DNA of 64,000 nucleotides from Streptomyces spirodelae (GCF_017676385.1 NZ_JAFFZN010000018.1:93457-157456); one strand, 5' to 3'; numbered from the stretch's first letter, positions 34,714-43,814 are shown. The notes: generated from the letters alone by a model not told the origin. Translations and numbers: made by a program.

Positions 34714-35877
34714 GTGACGTCCAGTACCGCCCCACAAGCCGGGCGCACCACCGTCGTCTGCGGCATCGGCGCTTCGCTGCCCGAGCAGGTGCGCAGCAAC
34801 GCCGATGTGACGCGGGACGGCGCGCTCGCCACTACCGACGAGTGGATCCGCTCCCGTACCGGCATCGCCCACCGCCGCCGCGCCGGACCCGGCGTCGCCA
34901 CCGGTGACCTGGCCGTGGCGGCCGGCCGGGCCGCGCTGGAATCCGCCGCCGGAGCCCGCCCGGACCTGCTGGTCGTCGCCACCACCACGCCGGACCGGCG
35001 CTGCCCGGCCACCGCGCCCGAAGTCGCCCACCAGCTGGGCCTGGGAACCGTCGCCGCCTTCGACCTGGCGGCTGTCTGCTCCGGATTCGTCTACGCCACC
35101 GCCGTTGCCACCGGGCTGGTCCGCTCCGGGATGTGTGAACGGCCGCTGGTCGTCGGCGCCGAGACGTACTCGAGCATCGTGGACCCGCAGGACCGGGACA
35201 CCGCCGTCGTCTTCGGCGACGGCGCCGGAGCCGTACTGCTGCGTGCCGGGGAGCGGGGAGAGCCGGGCGAGGTGATCGCCTGGGACCTGGGCGCTGACGG
35301 ATCGGGTAGCGACCTCATCGCCATCGCGGCGGGCGGCTCCGGCACACCCGACACCGGGACCCGGCCCCCGCGCGCCCACCGGTACCTGCGCATGCGCGGA
35401 CGCGAGGTCTACGCGCACGCGGTGCGGCGGATGACCCAGTCGTCCCGCACCGCGCTGCGCCTGGCCGGGTGGGAACCCTCGTTGCTCGGCGCGTTCATCG
35501 GCCACCAGGCCAACCAGCGCATCCTGGACACGGTCGGCGACCGGCTCGGCATCGCACCCGAGCACCGGTTCGGCAACATCCGAGACGTCGGCAACACCGC
35601 GGCAGCCTCCGTCCCCCTGGCGCTGGCCGACACGGCGGAGCGTGGCCTGGTACGGCCGGGCACGCCCACCCTGCTGACCGCCTTCGGCGGCGGTCTCACC
35701 TGGGGGTCGATCGCCCTCACCTGGCCCGCGGCCCGCGCCTGCGCCGACTCCCCGCGCGGAACCCGAGAGCAGGAGCGCCAGCCGGAACAACACCAGCCGG
35801 AACACCAGCAACCCGAACACCAGCAACCGCAGCGACGACGAAAGGAAGACCCATGGACCCTGTCCACACCTACGTGA
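34714..35877 (+). CDS. Beta-ketoacyl-ACP synthase III (second copy)
   Basis: A 387-residue FabH-like enzyme with Cys122 in AAVCSGF, His264 in GHQANQRI and Asn294 in GNTAAAS. It is closer to canonical FabH than the first copy. The GTG start is three bases after the SDR stop. The C-terminus ends in a Gln/Glu/His/Pro-rich tail made of 5-residue repeats and runs 25 bases into the ACP gene. Two different KAS III proteins in one operon suggest separate priming and joining steps. Confidence 0.87.
   Translation: MTSSTAPQAGRTTVVCGIGASLPEQVRSNADVTRDGALATTDEWIRSRTGIAHRRRAGPGVATGDLAVAAGRAALESAAGARPDLLVVATTTPDRRCPATAPEVAHQLGLGTVAAFDLAAVCSGFVYATAVATGLVRSGMCERPLVVGAETYSSIVDPQDRDTAVVFGDGAGAVLLRAGERGEPGEVIAWDLGADGSGSDLIAIAAGGSGTPDTGTRPPRAHRYLRMRGREVYAHAVRRMTQSSRTALRLAGWEPSLLGAFIGHQANQRILDTVGDRLGIAPEHRFGNIRDVGNTAAASVPLALADTAERGLVRPGTPTLLTAFGGGLTWGSIALTWPAARACADSPRGTREQERQPEQHQPEHQQPEHQQPQRRRKEDPWTLSTPT
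35779..35823. repeat. Three imperfect 15-bp tandem repeats in the second KAS III tail
   Basis: Units CAGCCGGAACAACAC, CAGCCGGAACACCAG and CAACCCGAACACCAG encode a QPEHQ-type pentapeptide repeat just before the ACP start. A partial fourth copy follows. Confidence 0.8.
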
Positions 35878-36119
35878 CCACCGTGCTCACCGACAAGTTC
35901 GAAGTGCCCTCCGACGAGGTGCGGCCCGGGGTGACCCTCACCGAACTGGGGCTGGACTCGCTGGCCGTCACCGAGCTCCTCGTCACCGTCCAGGAGCACT
36001 ACGGCACCGGCGCGCCGGACGACGCGGTCACGGGTGAGGCCACGCCGGAGGACGTCGTCGCGCTGGTCCATGAACTGCTGGGCGAGACGCAGCCCGTGGG
36101 ACAGATGGGGGAGGAGTGA
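35853..36119 (+). CDS. Acyl carrier protein
   Basis: An 88-residue acidic ACP. The phosphopantetheine site is S36 in ELGLDSLAVTEL, and helix positions match type II ACPs. An AAAGGAAG ribosome site lies 6-8 bases before the ATG. It is encoded between KAS III and KAS II in one operon, so it is the dedicated carrier of the pathway. Confidence 0.92.
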   Translation: MDPVHTYVTTVLTDKFEVPSDEVRPGVTLTELGLDSLAVTELLVTVQEHYGTGAPDDAVTGEATPEDVVALVHELLGETQPVGQMGEE

Positions 36120-37375
36120 CCGGCGTACGTACCGACCGGGCGATGGCCGTCACCGGCGTCGGCCTGATGACACCGGCAGGGGTGGGTACCGAGGAGACCT
36201 GGCAGCGGATCTGCTCCGGCCGGCCCGTCGCCGCCGACGACCCCGAACTGGCCGCAGCCCCTGTCACGCTCTCCTGCCGGGTGACCGGGTTCGATCCGCG
36301 CACCCACCTGGACGGGCCGCGGCCCTGGCGCCACGACAGGTTCACCCAGTTCGCCCTGGCGGCGGCCGGCGAAGCGGTGCGTGACGCCGCCTTGGACCCG
36401 CACGGCTGGGACGGCGCCAGGGTCGCGGTGGTACTGGGCTCCGCCGCGGGCGGGGTCGGCAGCTACGAGGAACAGCACCACAAGCTGTCGACCGTCGGTC
36501 AGGGCGCGGTCTCGCCGCTCACCCTGCCCGCCTTCCTGCCGAACATGGCCGCGGGCCAGCTCGCCATCGACCTGGGCATCCACGGGCCCGTACTGCACAC
36601 CGCCACCGCCTGTGCCTCCGGCGCGACCGCGCTGGCCACCGCCGCCATGCTGCTGGACAGCGACGCCTGCGACATCGCCGTGGCCGGCGGCAGCGACGCG
36701 ATGGTGACGCCCCTGTGCGCGACGGCGTTCGCCCGGGCGGGAGCCCTCGCCCGGCGCGGTGACGACCCGGCTGGTGCCTCCCGCCCCTTCGACACCGACC
36801 GGGACGGCTTCGTCCTCGGCGAGGGTGCCGGGGTGCTGGTCCTGGAGCGTGCCGCGGACGCGACCGCACGGCGCGCGCCGGTCCGTGCCCTGCTCGCGGG
36901 GCACGGCTCGACGACCGACGCCCACCACGCCGTCGCGCCCCGGCCGGACGGCCGCTGGCTGCGGGATGCCGTGGAACAGGCCCTGGCGCGGGCCGGCGCC
37001 GCTCGCGGGGACGTGGACCACGTCAACGCGCACGGCACCGGAACCCCGCTCAACGACCGCACCGAGGCGGCCGTGCTGCGCGAGCTGTTCGGCTCCAACG
37101 GTCCGGCCGTCACCTCGGCCAAAGGGGTCATCGGCCACACCATGGGCGCGGCCGGTGCGGTGGAGGCGGCACTCACCGTGCTGACCGTGCAGCGGCAGAC
37201 CGTGCCACCGACCGCGAACTTCCACACGCCCGACGCGGGCACCTCGGACATCGACGTGGTGTGCGGGGCCGCCCGGCCGTGCTCCGTGGAGCTGGCCGTC
37301 AGCAACTCCTGCGGCTTCGGCGGGCACAACGTGGTGCTGGCGTTCGCTCCGGCGGCTACCGCTCGCGGGGGGTGA
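36116..37375 (+). CDS. Beta-ketoacyl-ACP synthase II (FabF-like)
   Basis: A 419-residue elongating condensing enzyme with the Cys-His-His triad: C166 in TACASGA, H306 in NAHGTGTPLND, H341 in GHTMGAAG. No chain-length-factor partner is encoded, so it resembles FabF rather than a type II PKS KS/CLF pair. The GTG sits in GTGA with the ACP stop. Last gene of the operon, followed by a strong hairpin. Confidence 0.9.
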   Translation: MTGVRTDRAMAVTGVGLMTPAGVGTEETWQRICSGRPVAADDPELAAAPVTLSCRVTGFDPRTHLDGPRPWRHDRFTQFALAAAGEAVRDAALDPHGWDGARVAVVLGSAAGGVGSYEEQHHKLSTVGQGAVSPLTLPAFLPNMAAGQLAIDLGIHGPVLHTATACASGATALATAAMLLDSDACDIAVAGGSDAMVTPLCATAFARAGALARRGDDPAGASRPFDTDRDGFVLGEGAGVLVLERAADATARRAPVRALLAGHGSTTDAHHAVAPRPDGRWLRDAVEQALARAGAARGDVDHVNAHGTGTPLNDRTEAAVLRELFGSNGPAVTSAKGVIGHTMGAAGAVEAALTVLTVQRQTVPPTANFHTPDAGTSDIDVVCGAARPCSVELAVSNSCGFGGHNVVLAFAPAATARGG

Positions 37376-37432
37376 CAGAGCCGGGGCCGCACGGACGGCC
37401 CGGGCGCGACGGTGCGGGGGTGCCGGCGCCGT

Positions 37433-37468
37433 CCGGCCCGGTGGCGGTGTGAGCCGCCACCGGGCCGG
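37433..37468 (+). terminator. Perfect 15-bp hairpin terminator
   Basis: Bases 37433-37447 (CCGGCCCGGTGGCGG) pair perfectly with 37454-37468 around a TGTGAG loop. It lies 57 bases after the KAS II stop and marks the end of the seven-gene operon. Confidence 0.88.
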
Positions 37469-37639
37469 GCTCCGGCTGAGGCCCGGACGAGCCGCCCGGT
37501 GCGGAGCCGTCGCCGCCGACGGCGCGTGCGGCGAGTGCGTAGTGCTCGGGATCGGTCATGACCGAACCGATACCTCGCCGGGCCGCCGGTACGACAGGTA
37601 CGCCCGGAAGACCACCCGTGCGGTGGCCGTGACGTGGGA

Positions 37640-38257
37640 TCAGCCGCAGTGCTGGGCCTTCTCCTCATCGGTCATCGGGCGGGTGTGCTGCGTCTTGGTG
37701 CTCGGCGCGTCCGGCTTGGGACCGGTGGCCTCGAAGGGCACGTACCAGATGTAGTGGCCGTGGAACCGGTCGGGGAAGTGCATCTCGTACTTCCCGCTGA
37801 CGGTCTGCAGCTGGGCCTCGCGCGTCACCCAGCCGACCTCGCCCGGCCGCACGTCGATGTTCGTCTGGGCCGACTCGGTGTGCGAACTCTCCCACGTATG
37901 CGAGTAGTTCGTCTCGATGCTGACCTTGAACACCTCGGCGAAGCCGTACTCGGCGCTCAGCGACACGCCCACGCTGTTGCTCTCGCCGGTCGTGTCGGAC
38001 CAGCCGACCGTGGAGCGCTGGAGATCCTTGGTGCAGTTGTAGGCGCTGTCGCCGACCTGATGGGCCTCACCCATGGAATCGCGGGGCGGCCCGTCGGGGT
38101 GGAAGACGCAGACGTCGGTGCCGTTGTCACACTTGTCCAGCAGTTCCCGGACGGTGGGCGGGTTGTCGTCCGCCTGCGCCACGCCGGGGGCGAGCGCGGC
38201 GCTGCCGGCGGTCACCAGCGCGGCCAGCATGACCGACCACCTGACACGTTGCTTCAT
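37640..38257 (-). CDS. Secreted aerolysin/ETX-like protein, putative pore former
   Basis: A 205-residue protein with a Sec signal peptide (cleavage after AQA at residue 29). The mature region from about 95 to 160 is Ser/Thr-rich with alternating polar residues (TTGESNSVGVSLSAEYGF, then SIETNYSHTWESSHTES). That pattern is typical of the long beta strands and insertion hairpin of aerolysin/ETX_MTX2 pore-forming proteins. Four cysteines are visible. GAGGAG precedes the ATG. It is the second gene of a two-gene unit with a crystallin-like secreted protein. The pore-former reading is based on pattern only. Confidence 0.6.
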   Translation of the reverse strand: MKQRVRWSVMLAALVTAGSAALAPGVAQADDNPPTVRELLDKCDNGTDVCVFHPDGPPRDSMGEAHQVGDSAYNCTKDLQRSTVGWSDTTGESNSVGVSLSAEYGFAEVFKVSIETNYSHTWESSHTESAQTNIDVRPGEVGWVTREAQLQTVSGKYEMHFPDRFHGHYIWYVPFEATGPKPDAPSTKTQHTRPMTDEEKAQHCG

Positions 38258-38299
38258 GGGGGTTCTCCTCACTGGAGGTGGGGGGTGGGAGCTTCGTCG

Positions 38300-38905
38300 T
38301 CAGCTGAAGCCGATGGACTGGGTGCGGTCGTTCATGAAGGCACCGATGTCGGAGGTGTTCTCCTTGAACGGGCCGTCCCGGTCCCCGCCGAGCCCGGGCT
38401 CGGGGTAGAGCCAGATCCAGCAGTTCCCCCACGGCTGCACCGAGGAGATGCGGTTCTTCCAGGCGTCTTCCAGGTCGTACTGGTAGTCGACCCAGCCGTC
38501 CTTCTCGCACAGCCCCTCGCCGGTGATGGTCAGCGAGTCGCCGCCGAAGCCGGGGTCGTCGAAGAAGGTGCCCTGGATGACACCACCGGCGCGCTCGTCG
38601 CCGTCCGCCGCCAGCGAGCGCGCCTGCGCGCGGAACCGGCTGTCACGCGCCGCCGTACGGGCCGAGGCCGGCGCGTCGTCGATACGCCCGCCGCTCGCGT
38701 TCTCGATGGCTTCGGTGAAGCTGGTGTAGCAGTGCTCGGTACCTGTTGTCAGGTCGAGTGTGCAGTGCCGGGGCTGTCCCTCCGCGCCTGACGGGGGACC
38801 CGAGGGGACGGCCTGAGCCGCCGGCGCGGTGACCGCACCGAACAGCAGCGCCGAAGCGGCCAGGGTGACCGTACGCCGTACCCGGTGTCTCGGCCGGGAG
38901 ATCAT
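38300..38905 (-). CDS. Secreted beta/gamma-crystallin-like protein
   Basis: A 201-residue exported protein; the signal peptide ends AQA at residue 32. The C-terminal ~90 residues carry two Greek-key-like motifs, FFDDPGFGGDSLTI and WLYPEPGLGGDRDGPF. Aromatic, Gly and the late Ser/Asn residues are arranged as in beta/gamma-crystallin domains and the Streptomyces peptidase-inhibitor I36 family. Cys pairs flank the domain. GGAGG precedes the ATG, and the downstream aerolysin-like gene starts 42 bases after its stop. Possible roles are Ca2+-stabilised binding, inhibition of a protease, or partnering the downstream protein. Confidence 0.65.
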   Translation of the reverse strand: MISRPRHRVRRTVTLAASALLFGAVTAPAAQAVPSGPPSGAEGQPRHCTLDLTTGTEHCYTSFTEAIENASGGRIDDAPASARTAARDSRFRAQARSLAADGDERAGGVIQGTFFDDPGFGGDSLTITGEGLCEKDGWVDYQYDLEDAWKNRISSVQPWGNCWIWLYPEPGLGGDRDGPFKENTSDIGAFMNDRTQSIGFS

Positions 38906-39359
38906 GTGGCCTCCAAGTGTTCGTGGGGGCACGCCCAGTTGGACGTGGAACAGCAGTACGCGTGCTCGCTCGGCCACGGCTGAAACAACAAGCCCGCGAT
39001 TGCCCGCAAGTTACCGCTCGTAACAGCAATGACTCGGCGCCCGTGCCCGAGAATGTGGGATACCTGCCATGTCGCCCGCGCACCCGCACACACCGGAGCC
39101 CGGCCTGTACCGTCCCCCGTTTGGCTGACGAGGCGTTCCCCGGCCGGCGACCGGCCCCCTGCACGAGCCCCCCGACCGCCACGACTGATCCCCTACCTCC
39201 ACCTCAAGGAGCAGCTGAGCCCTTTGTCGGTGTGCCGCCGACGTGCCGGGGGCTTCGTGGCGGAACATGGCCAGCGGCGGCCGTGCGCGGACGGCACACC
39301 GTGGCGGCCGCCGGCTGCCGAGTGACGGCTGCCGACCTGCGTCCAGCTTCGGGAGCGGT
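38906..39359. promoter_or_regulatory. 454-base divergent intergenic region
   Basis: No convincing gene lies between the secreted-protein pair and the SpoIIE phosphatase. An inverted repeat GTTAC-CGCTC-GTAAC occurs at 39010-39024, in a relatively AT-rich patch about 105 bases upstream of the crystallin ATG, and is a candidate operator. The right half is GC-rich and unremarkable. Confidence 0.5.
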
Positions 39360-41534
39360 GTGAGCGGCGAGAGCGATACGGGGAGGTCCACCGGCTCGGA
39401 CGGCCCCGGCTGGGGGCAACTCGACGCTGTCCTGGCCGACGTCATGAAGGCCACCGGTGCCTCGGTGGGTCTGATCTACCTGCTGCCGCCCGGCGAACGG
39501 GTGCTCCGGCTCGCGGTGGTCTCCGGAGTGTCCCGCAGCATTGCGTCGCCATGGGCCCGGGTCCCCTGCGACGCGCCCGTCCCGGTGGCGGTCGCGGTGC
39601 GGCGCCGGCGGATCGTCTGGCTGGCCGGGCAGGAGGACATGGCCCGCCACTACCCCCGCGTCGGCCTCGTACTGCCGTACGACTTCCGGCTGGCCGCGGC
39701 GCCCATCGTGGTCGGCGCCACCGCGCGGGGCGGCATCGTGCTGCTGTGGCCGACCGGCCACCCGTCACGCCTGTCCGCGCGCGAGCGCCACATCGTGGGA
39801 GGCGGCTGCCGCAGCGCGAGCCGTGTGCTGCGGCAGGCGGCGGAGAGCGGCCGTCCGCTGTTGCCGCAGGACGAGCCGCGTCTGCTGCACCAGAAGCCGT
39901 CGCAGGAGCCCGGGCCCGGCCAGGCGACGGCGGCCTTCGAGTTCGCCGAACGGCTGCCCGACGGCTGCTGCTCCCTCAACGTGGAGGGCCGGATCGTCTT
40001 CCTCAACTCCGCTTGTGCCGAGCTGGTGGGAGCCGACGCGGAGGCCCTGCTGGGCACCCGCCCGTGGGAGTCGCTGCCCTGGCTGCGCGACCCGGTGTTC
40101 GAGGACCGGTACCGCGCTGCTGTGATCGCCCGGCAGCCGACCACCTTCACCGCACGGCGGCCGCCCGACACCTGGCTGTCCTTCCGGCTCTTCCCCGGCG
40201 AACGCGGCGTGAGCGTCCACATCACCGTCGCCGCGACCGAGCACCCTCCCTCGCCGCAGGACCGGAGCCCCGACGAGACCGCGCAACCCGGCGGTGCGAC
40301 AGCGCTCTACCACCTCACCCATCTGGCGGCCATGCTCAGCGAGGCGGTGCGCGTCACCGACGTCGTCGAGCTGGTGGCCGACCAGCTCGTCCCCGCGTTC
40401 GGACCCGCTGCGCTGGCCCTGATGACCGTCGAGGAGGGTCGCCTCCACGTCGCCGGGCACCGTGGCTGTCCTGCTGATCTGGTGGCCGGCTTCGACGCGG
40501 TACCCCTCTCCTCCGAGACCCCGGCGGCGTGTGTCCTGTCCACCGGTGTGCCCGCCTTCTTCTCCAACGCAGCCGACCTGGCAAGCCATTCGCCCGCCGC
40601 ACACCACGGCCAGATGGGTGCCTGGGCCTTCCTTCCGCTGACCGCGTCCGGCACCGCCATCGGCACCCTCGCACTCGCCTACGACCAACCCCACCCCTTC
40701 ACACCGCCCGAAAGAGCCGTGCTCACCTCCTTGGCCGGACTGCTCGCGCAGACGCTGGACCGGGCCCGCCTCTACGACAACCAGCGGCAGCTGGCCCACA
40801 GCCTGCAGACCGGTCTGCTGCCGCACCGCCTGGCCGGCGTCCCGAACCTCGAGGTGGCCGCCCGCTATCTGCCGGCGGGGCACGGGATGGACATCGGCGG
40901 CGACTTCTACGACCTGGTCCGCTGCGACGACACCAGCGCCGCCGCGGCCATCGGCGACGTCCAAGGGCACAACACCACGGCGGCCGCGCTCATGGGCCAG
41001 GTTCGGACCGCCGTCCACACCCATGCGACCGCCGGAGCCTCACCCGGTGAGATCCTCGCCCGTACCAACCAGCTCCTCATCGATCTGGACACGGGCCTGT
41101 TCACCAGCTGTCTCTACGCACACCTCGACCTGCCCCGCCGAGAGGTGCGCCTCGCCACCGCGGGTCACCCACCACCCCTGCTGCGCCATCCGGACGGCCG
41201 CACCGAGATCCTGGACGTACCACCCGGGCTGCTGCTCGGTATCGAAGCCGAGACCGACTACACCACCGTGAGCGTGCGCCTGGAACCCGGCTCCGTCCTC
41301 GTCCTCTACACCGACGGACTCGTGGAGATCCCCGGCGGTGACATCGGCGACTCCACGGCGGCCCTGGCCCGCAGACTCGCTGAGGCCGCCGCCGACCAGA
41401 GCCTCGACGACCTGGCTGACACCCTCACGAGCCCCGCGTTCCAGCCCACACCCCCCACCGACGACATCGCCCTCCTCCTGGTGCGCCCCACCGCCGAACA
41501 GGTCAGCGGGAACGTGACCACTCACCGCCCATGA
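39360..41534 (+). CDS. GAF-PAS-GAF sensor PP2C phosphatase (SpoIIE type)
   Basis: A 724-residue cytosolic signalling protein. Residues about 20-160 are GAF-like, about 190-290 PAS (EGRIVFLNSACAELVGAD), about 310-460 a second GAF, and about 475-720 a SpoIIE/PP2C phosphatase. Phosphatase metal ligands are in MDIGGDFYDLV, AIGDVQGHN and PTDDIALLLV. Such proteins dephosphorylate STAS anti-anti-sigma factors in response to small signals. No RsbW-type kinase domain is present. The GTG at 39360 has GGGAG upstream; the open frame extends further 5' without support. Confidence 0.88.
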   Translation: MSGESDTGRSTGSDGPGWGQLDAVLADVMKATGASVGLIYLLPPGERVLRLAVVSGVSRSIASPWARVPCDAPVPVAVAVRRRRIVWLAGQEDMARHYPRVGLVLPYDFRLAAAPIVVGATARGGIVLLWPTGHPSRLSARERHIVGGGCRSASRVLRQAAESGRPLLPQDEPRLLHQKPSQEPGPGQATAAFEFAERLPDGCCSLNVEGRIVFLNSACAELVGADAEALLGTRPWESLPWLRDPVFEDRYRAAVIARQPTTFTARRPPDTWLSFRLFPGERGVSVHITVAATEHPPSPQDRSPDETAQPGGATALYHLTHLAAMLSEAVRVTDVVELVADQLVPAFGPAALALMTVEEGRLHVAGHRGCPADLVAGFDAVPLSSETPAACVLSTGVPAFFSNAADLASHSPAAHHGQMGAWAFLPLTASGTAIGTLALAYDQPHPFTPPERAVLTSLAGLLAQTLDRARLYDNQRQLAHSLQTGLLPHRLAGVPNLEVAARYLPAGHGMDIGGDFYDLVRCDDTSAAAAIGDVQGHNTTAAALMGQVRTAVHTHATAGASPGEILARTNQLLIDLDTGLFTSCLYAHLDLPRREVRLATAGHPPPLLRHPDGRTEILDVPPGLLLGIEAETDYTTVSVRLEPGSVLVLYTDGLVEIPGGDIGDSTAALARRLAEAAADQSLDDLADTLTSPAFQPTPPTDDIALLLVRPTAEQVSGNVTTHRP

Positions 41535-41898
41535 GCCCATCGCCGTTCCTGAGCACATCGAAGAGCGTCCACCCGTCCAACTCCACCTCGAAGCCTGCCC
41601 CGGACGGTCGGCCGCACGCGCCGGTACGGGCGACGGCCTGATCCAGCAGCCGGCGGACGTTCCCGGGCTCGTTCAGATTGAGCGAGCGTCCCAGCGCGTC
41701 GACGACCACGCCTGACTGCGGGTACCCGGCGGTCAGACGGTGCTCCGGAACGGTGCGGAAGACGATGCGCAGCGTCCGGCGAGGACCGGCCCGGTGCAGG
41801 CTGAGCACCTCGCGGCAGTAGGGGTGCCGATGGCGGACGGTCCAGAGCCAGGTGGTACCGCCGACGACGAGCCGACGGAGCCGGCGTTCACTGCGCAT
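41503..41898 (-). CDS. Hypothetical protein (131 aa)
   Basis: Encodes a small soluble protein with an Arg-rich start (MRSERRLRRLVVGGTTWLW) and a well-formed C-terminal part (FEVELDGWTLFDVL). It looks like a real protein by codon use, but no family is recognised. It overlaps the 3' end of the convergent phosphatase gene by 32 bases. Confidence 0.55.
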   Translation of the reverse strand: MRSERRLRRLVVGGTTWLWTVRHRHPYCREVLSLHRAGPRRTLRIVFRTVPEHRLTAGYPQSGVVVDALGRSLNLNEPGNVRRLLDQAVARTGACGRPSGAGFEVELDGWTLFDVLRNGDGLMGGEWSRSR

Positions 41899-41943
41899 GC
41901 CCGGACGATACGGGACCTGTGCCGGGCCCGCTCAGCGGCCCGT

Positions 41944-43215
41944 TCAGCCGGAGGAGGCCGCCTGCAGCGGGGTCCATCGGATGCGCGTGCTGCACAGGGA
42001 GACCGCCAGGGAGGAGGCGGCGACGGTCGCCATCCCCCACGCCAGGTTGCCGGCTGCGGCGACGAAGCCGATGAGGGGCGGACCGGCCAGCAGTCCGGTC
42101 GTCCCCATGGCGGCGACCAGCGTCAGCGCGTCCGAGCCCTGCCTGGCCGCGGCCGCGTACACGCAGGGTGTCACGGCGGCGATCCCCAGTCCCACACAGG
42201 CGAAACCCGCCAGGGCCGGCGCCACGCCGCCGCTCACCAGTGCGGCGGCGAGCCCGGCGCCCGCGAGCGCGCTCCCCAGCAGCACGACACGCGCGTCGCC
42301 CCAGCGGGCGCGCCAGCCGTCGGCGAAGAGCCGGGCGAGGACCATCATCCCGGAGACGACGGCGATACCGAGGGGTGCTGTCTGTGCCGACGCCTTCGCG
42401 ATGTCCCTCATGTACAGGGTCGACCAGTCGTTCATGGCGCCCTCGGCGATCGTGCCGAACACCATGGCGCAGCACATCCACAGCGTCACCCGTGACGGCA
42501 GGGGCCAGCGGCGGCCGCGCGCCTCCGTCGTCCCGCCTCCCTTCTCCCTCCCCGCTCGCGCGGCCTCTTCCGCCTGCGTGCCCTCGTCCGCGTATGTCTC
42601 GTCCGTGTACGTTTCCTTCCCGGCCGGTTCGTCGTCCGCGAGCAGCCCGGTCCGTGCGTAGACGCCCAGCAGGACCAGGAGCACGACGGCCACTCCGAAG
42701 TGGGCCCCGACCGCTTGTGTGACGGTGCTGACGCCGGAGGCGAGCAGGGCGGCGAGCAGCGACCCACCGCTGAAGACCGCGTGCAGCCGGGCCATGGCGT
42801 TGCGCTCGAACTTCGCCTCCAGCGCCGCCCCTTGCGCGTTCATGGCGACGTTCAGGCAGCCGACGAGCAGCCCGTCGACGCACATCACCCCCAGGGCGAC
42901 GGGATAGTTCGGCGCCGCGGCCAGGGCCGGCAGCAGCAGGGTCAGGCCCAGTTGGGAGAGGAGGGCGAGCCGCAGCGAGCCCAGCGCCCGCATCAACAGC
43001 GCCACCAGTGGGAACGACGCCGCAGCTCCCACACCCGCGGCCATCAGCAGCATCCCCACCTCGGCCGCCGTCAGGCCCAGTTCGCTCTTGATCGCCGGAA
43101 TGCGGGAGGCCCAGGTGGCGTACTGGAATCCGAGGGAGCAGAACAGCGCGGCGATGGCCCACTGGCCGCGGACGAATGACTGCTGCTGGGCGCGGACTTC
43201 GAGGATCCGGAACAC
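41944..43215 (-). CDS. MFS transporter (YbjJ/FucP-like group)
   Basis: A 423-residue, 12-helix permease. The first helix region FCSLGFQYATWASRIPAIKSELGL and the second VAMNAQGAALEAKFERNAM match a group of actinobacterial exporters that also includes the MFS gene at 57.8 kb. A charged loop near residue 200 contains a short ETYTDETYADEG repeat. The GTG at 43215 starts five bases after the GNAT stop, so it is the last gene of the five-gene PhyH operon and its likely exporter. No good ribosome site is seen, which suggests coupling. Confidence 0.8.
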   Translation of the reverse strand: MFRILEVRAQQQSFVRGQWAIAALFCSLGFQYATWASRIPAIKSELGLTAAEVGMLLMAAGVGAAASFPLVALLMRALGSLRLALLSQLGLTLLLPALAAAPNYPVALGVMCVDGLLVGCLNVAMNAQGAALEAKFERNAMARLHAVFSGGSLLAALLASGVSTVTQAVGAHFGVAVVLLVLLGVYARTGLLADDEPAGKETYTDETYADEGTQAEEAARAGREKGGGTTEARGRRWPLPSRVTLWMCCAMVFGTIAEGAMNDWSTLYMRDIAKASAQTAPLGIAVVSGMMVLARLFADGWRARWGDARVVLLGSALAGAGLAAALVSGGVAPALAGFACVGLGIAAVTPCVYAAAARQGSDALTLVAAMGTTGLLAGPPLIGFVAAAGNLAWGMATVAASSLAVSLCSTRIRWTPLQAASSG

Positions 43216-43220
43216 AGATA

Positions 43221-43814
43221 TCAGCTCACTTCGTGCGGCGAGGACGGGACGCGCTGTGGAGCGGCTCCCGGATCGGACGACCGGCTCAGGCAGGGGGACA
43301 CCGGCTGGGACATGTACAGCGCGCCGGTGCCGTAGCCGCTGTCCGGTGGTACGACGCCGGGGTACGGAGCGAACCCGCGCGCCGCCCAGAACCTGTCGCT
43401 GCCCCCGACCGCGACCAGGGAGATCCGCCGGTGCCCGCGTGCCCGGGCGGTGCGGGCGAGGTGGCGCAGGAGGTGCTGCGCCATTCCCTTGCGGCGCAGG
43501 GCGGGGGCGACGACGAGGTCGTGGAGATGGAGATTGCCCGTCCGGGTGGTAGCGGGGGAGTGCGCCCGCGTCAGGTCCGGGAAGTGGAAGGCGGGGCAGG
43601 GCAGGGCCAGCACATAGCCGGCCGTCCGGGCGCCGACGTGCAGCGCGAAGCATGTGCCAGGTGACGCGGCTGCGCGGGACCGCAGCGTGGCCCGCCCCTC
43701 CGAGAGGCCCAGTCCGGCGTAGGCGTCGCGTTCCAGCGCAGCGATGGCGTCCCAGTCCGCGTCGGCGATACGGCGTATCCGCACGGCTTCGTCCGCCCTC
43801 AGGAGCTCACCCAT
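43221..43814 (-). CDS. GNAT-family N-acetyltransferase
   Basis: A 197-residue acetyltransferase. The acetyl-CoA motif is LHDLVVAPALRRKGMAQHLL, followed by the second motif in FWAARGFAPYP. The C-terminal ~30 residues are a non-conserved Ser/Pro tail. The ATG overlaps the decarboxylase stop by 8 bases. In this operon it may acetylate the amine produced by the decarboxylase, for protection or as a final step; substrate is not known. Confidence 0.85.
   Translation of the reverse strand: MGELLRADEAVRIRRIADADWDAIAALERDAYAGLGLSEGRATLRSRAAASPGTCFALHVGARTAGYVLALPCPAFHFPDLTRAHSPATTRTGNLHLHDLVVAPALRRKGMAQHLLRHLARTARARGHRRISLVAVGGSDRFWAARGFAPYPGVVPPDSGYGTGALYMSQPVSPCLSRSSDPGAAPQRVPSSPHEVS

Noticed and set aside
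37356..37559. Possible 67-codon minus-strand gene starting MTDPEHYALAA
   Set aside because: The start looks gene-like, but the frame lacks a ribosome site, runs through the strong terminator at 37433-37468 and into the end of KAS II, and turns into Pro/Gly low complexity.
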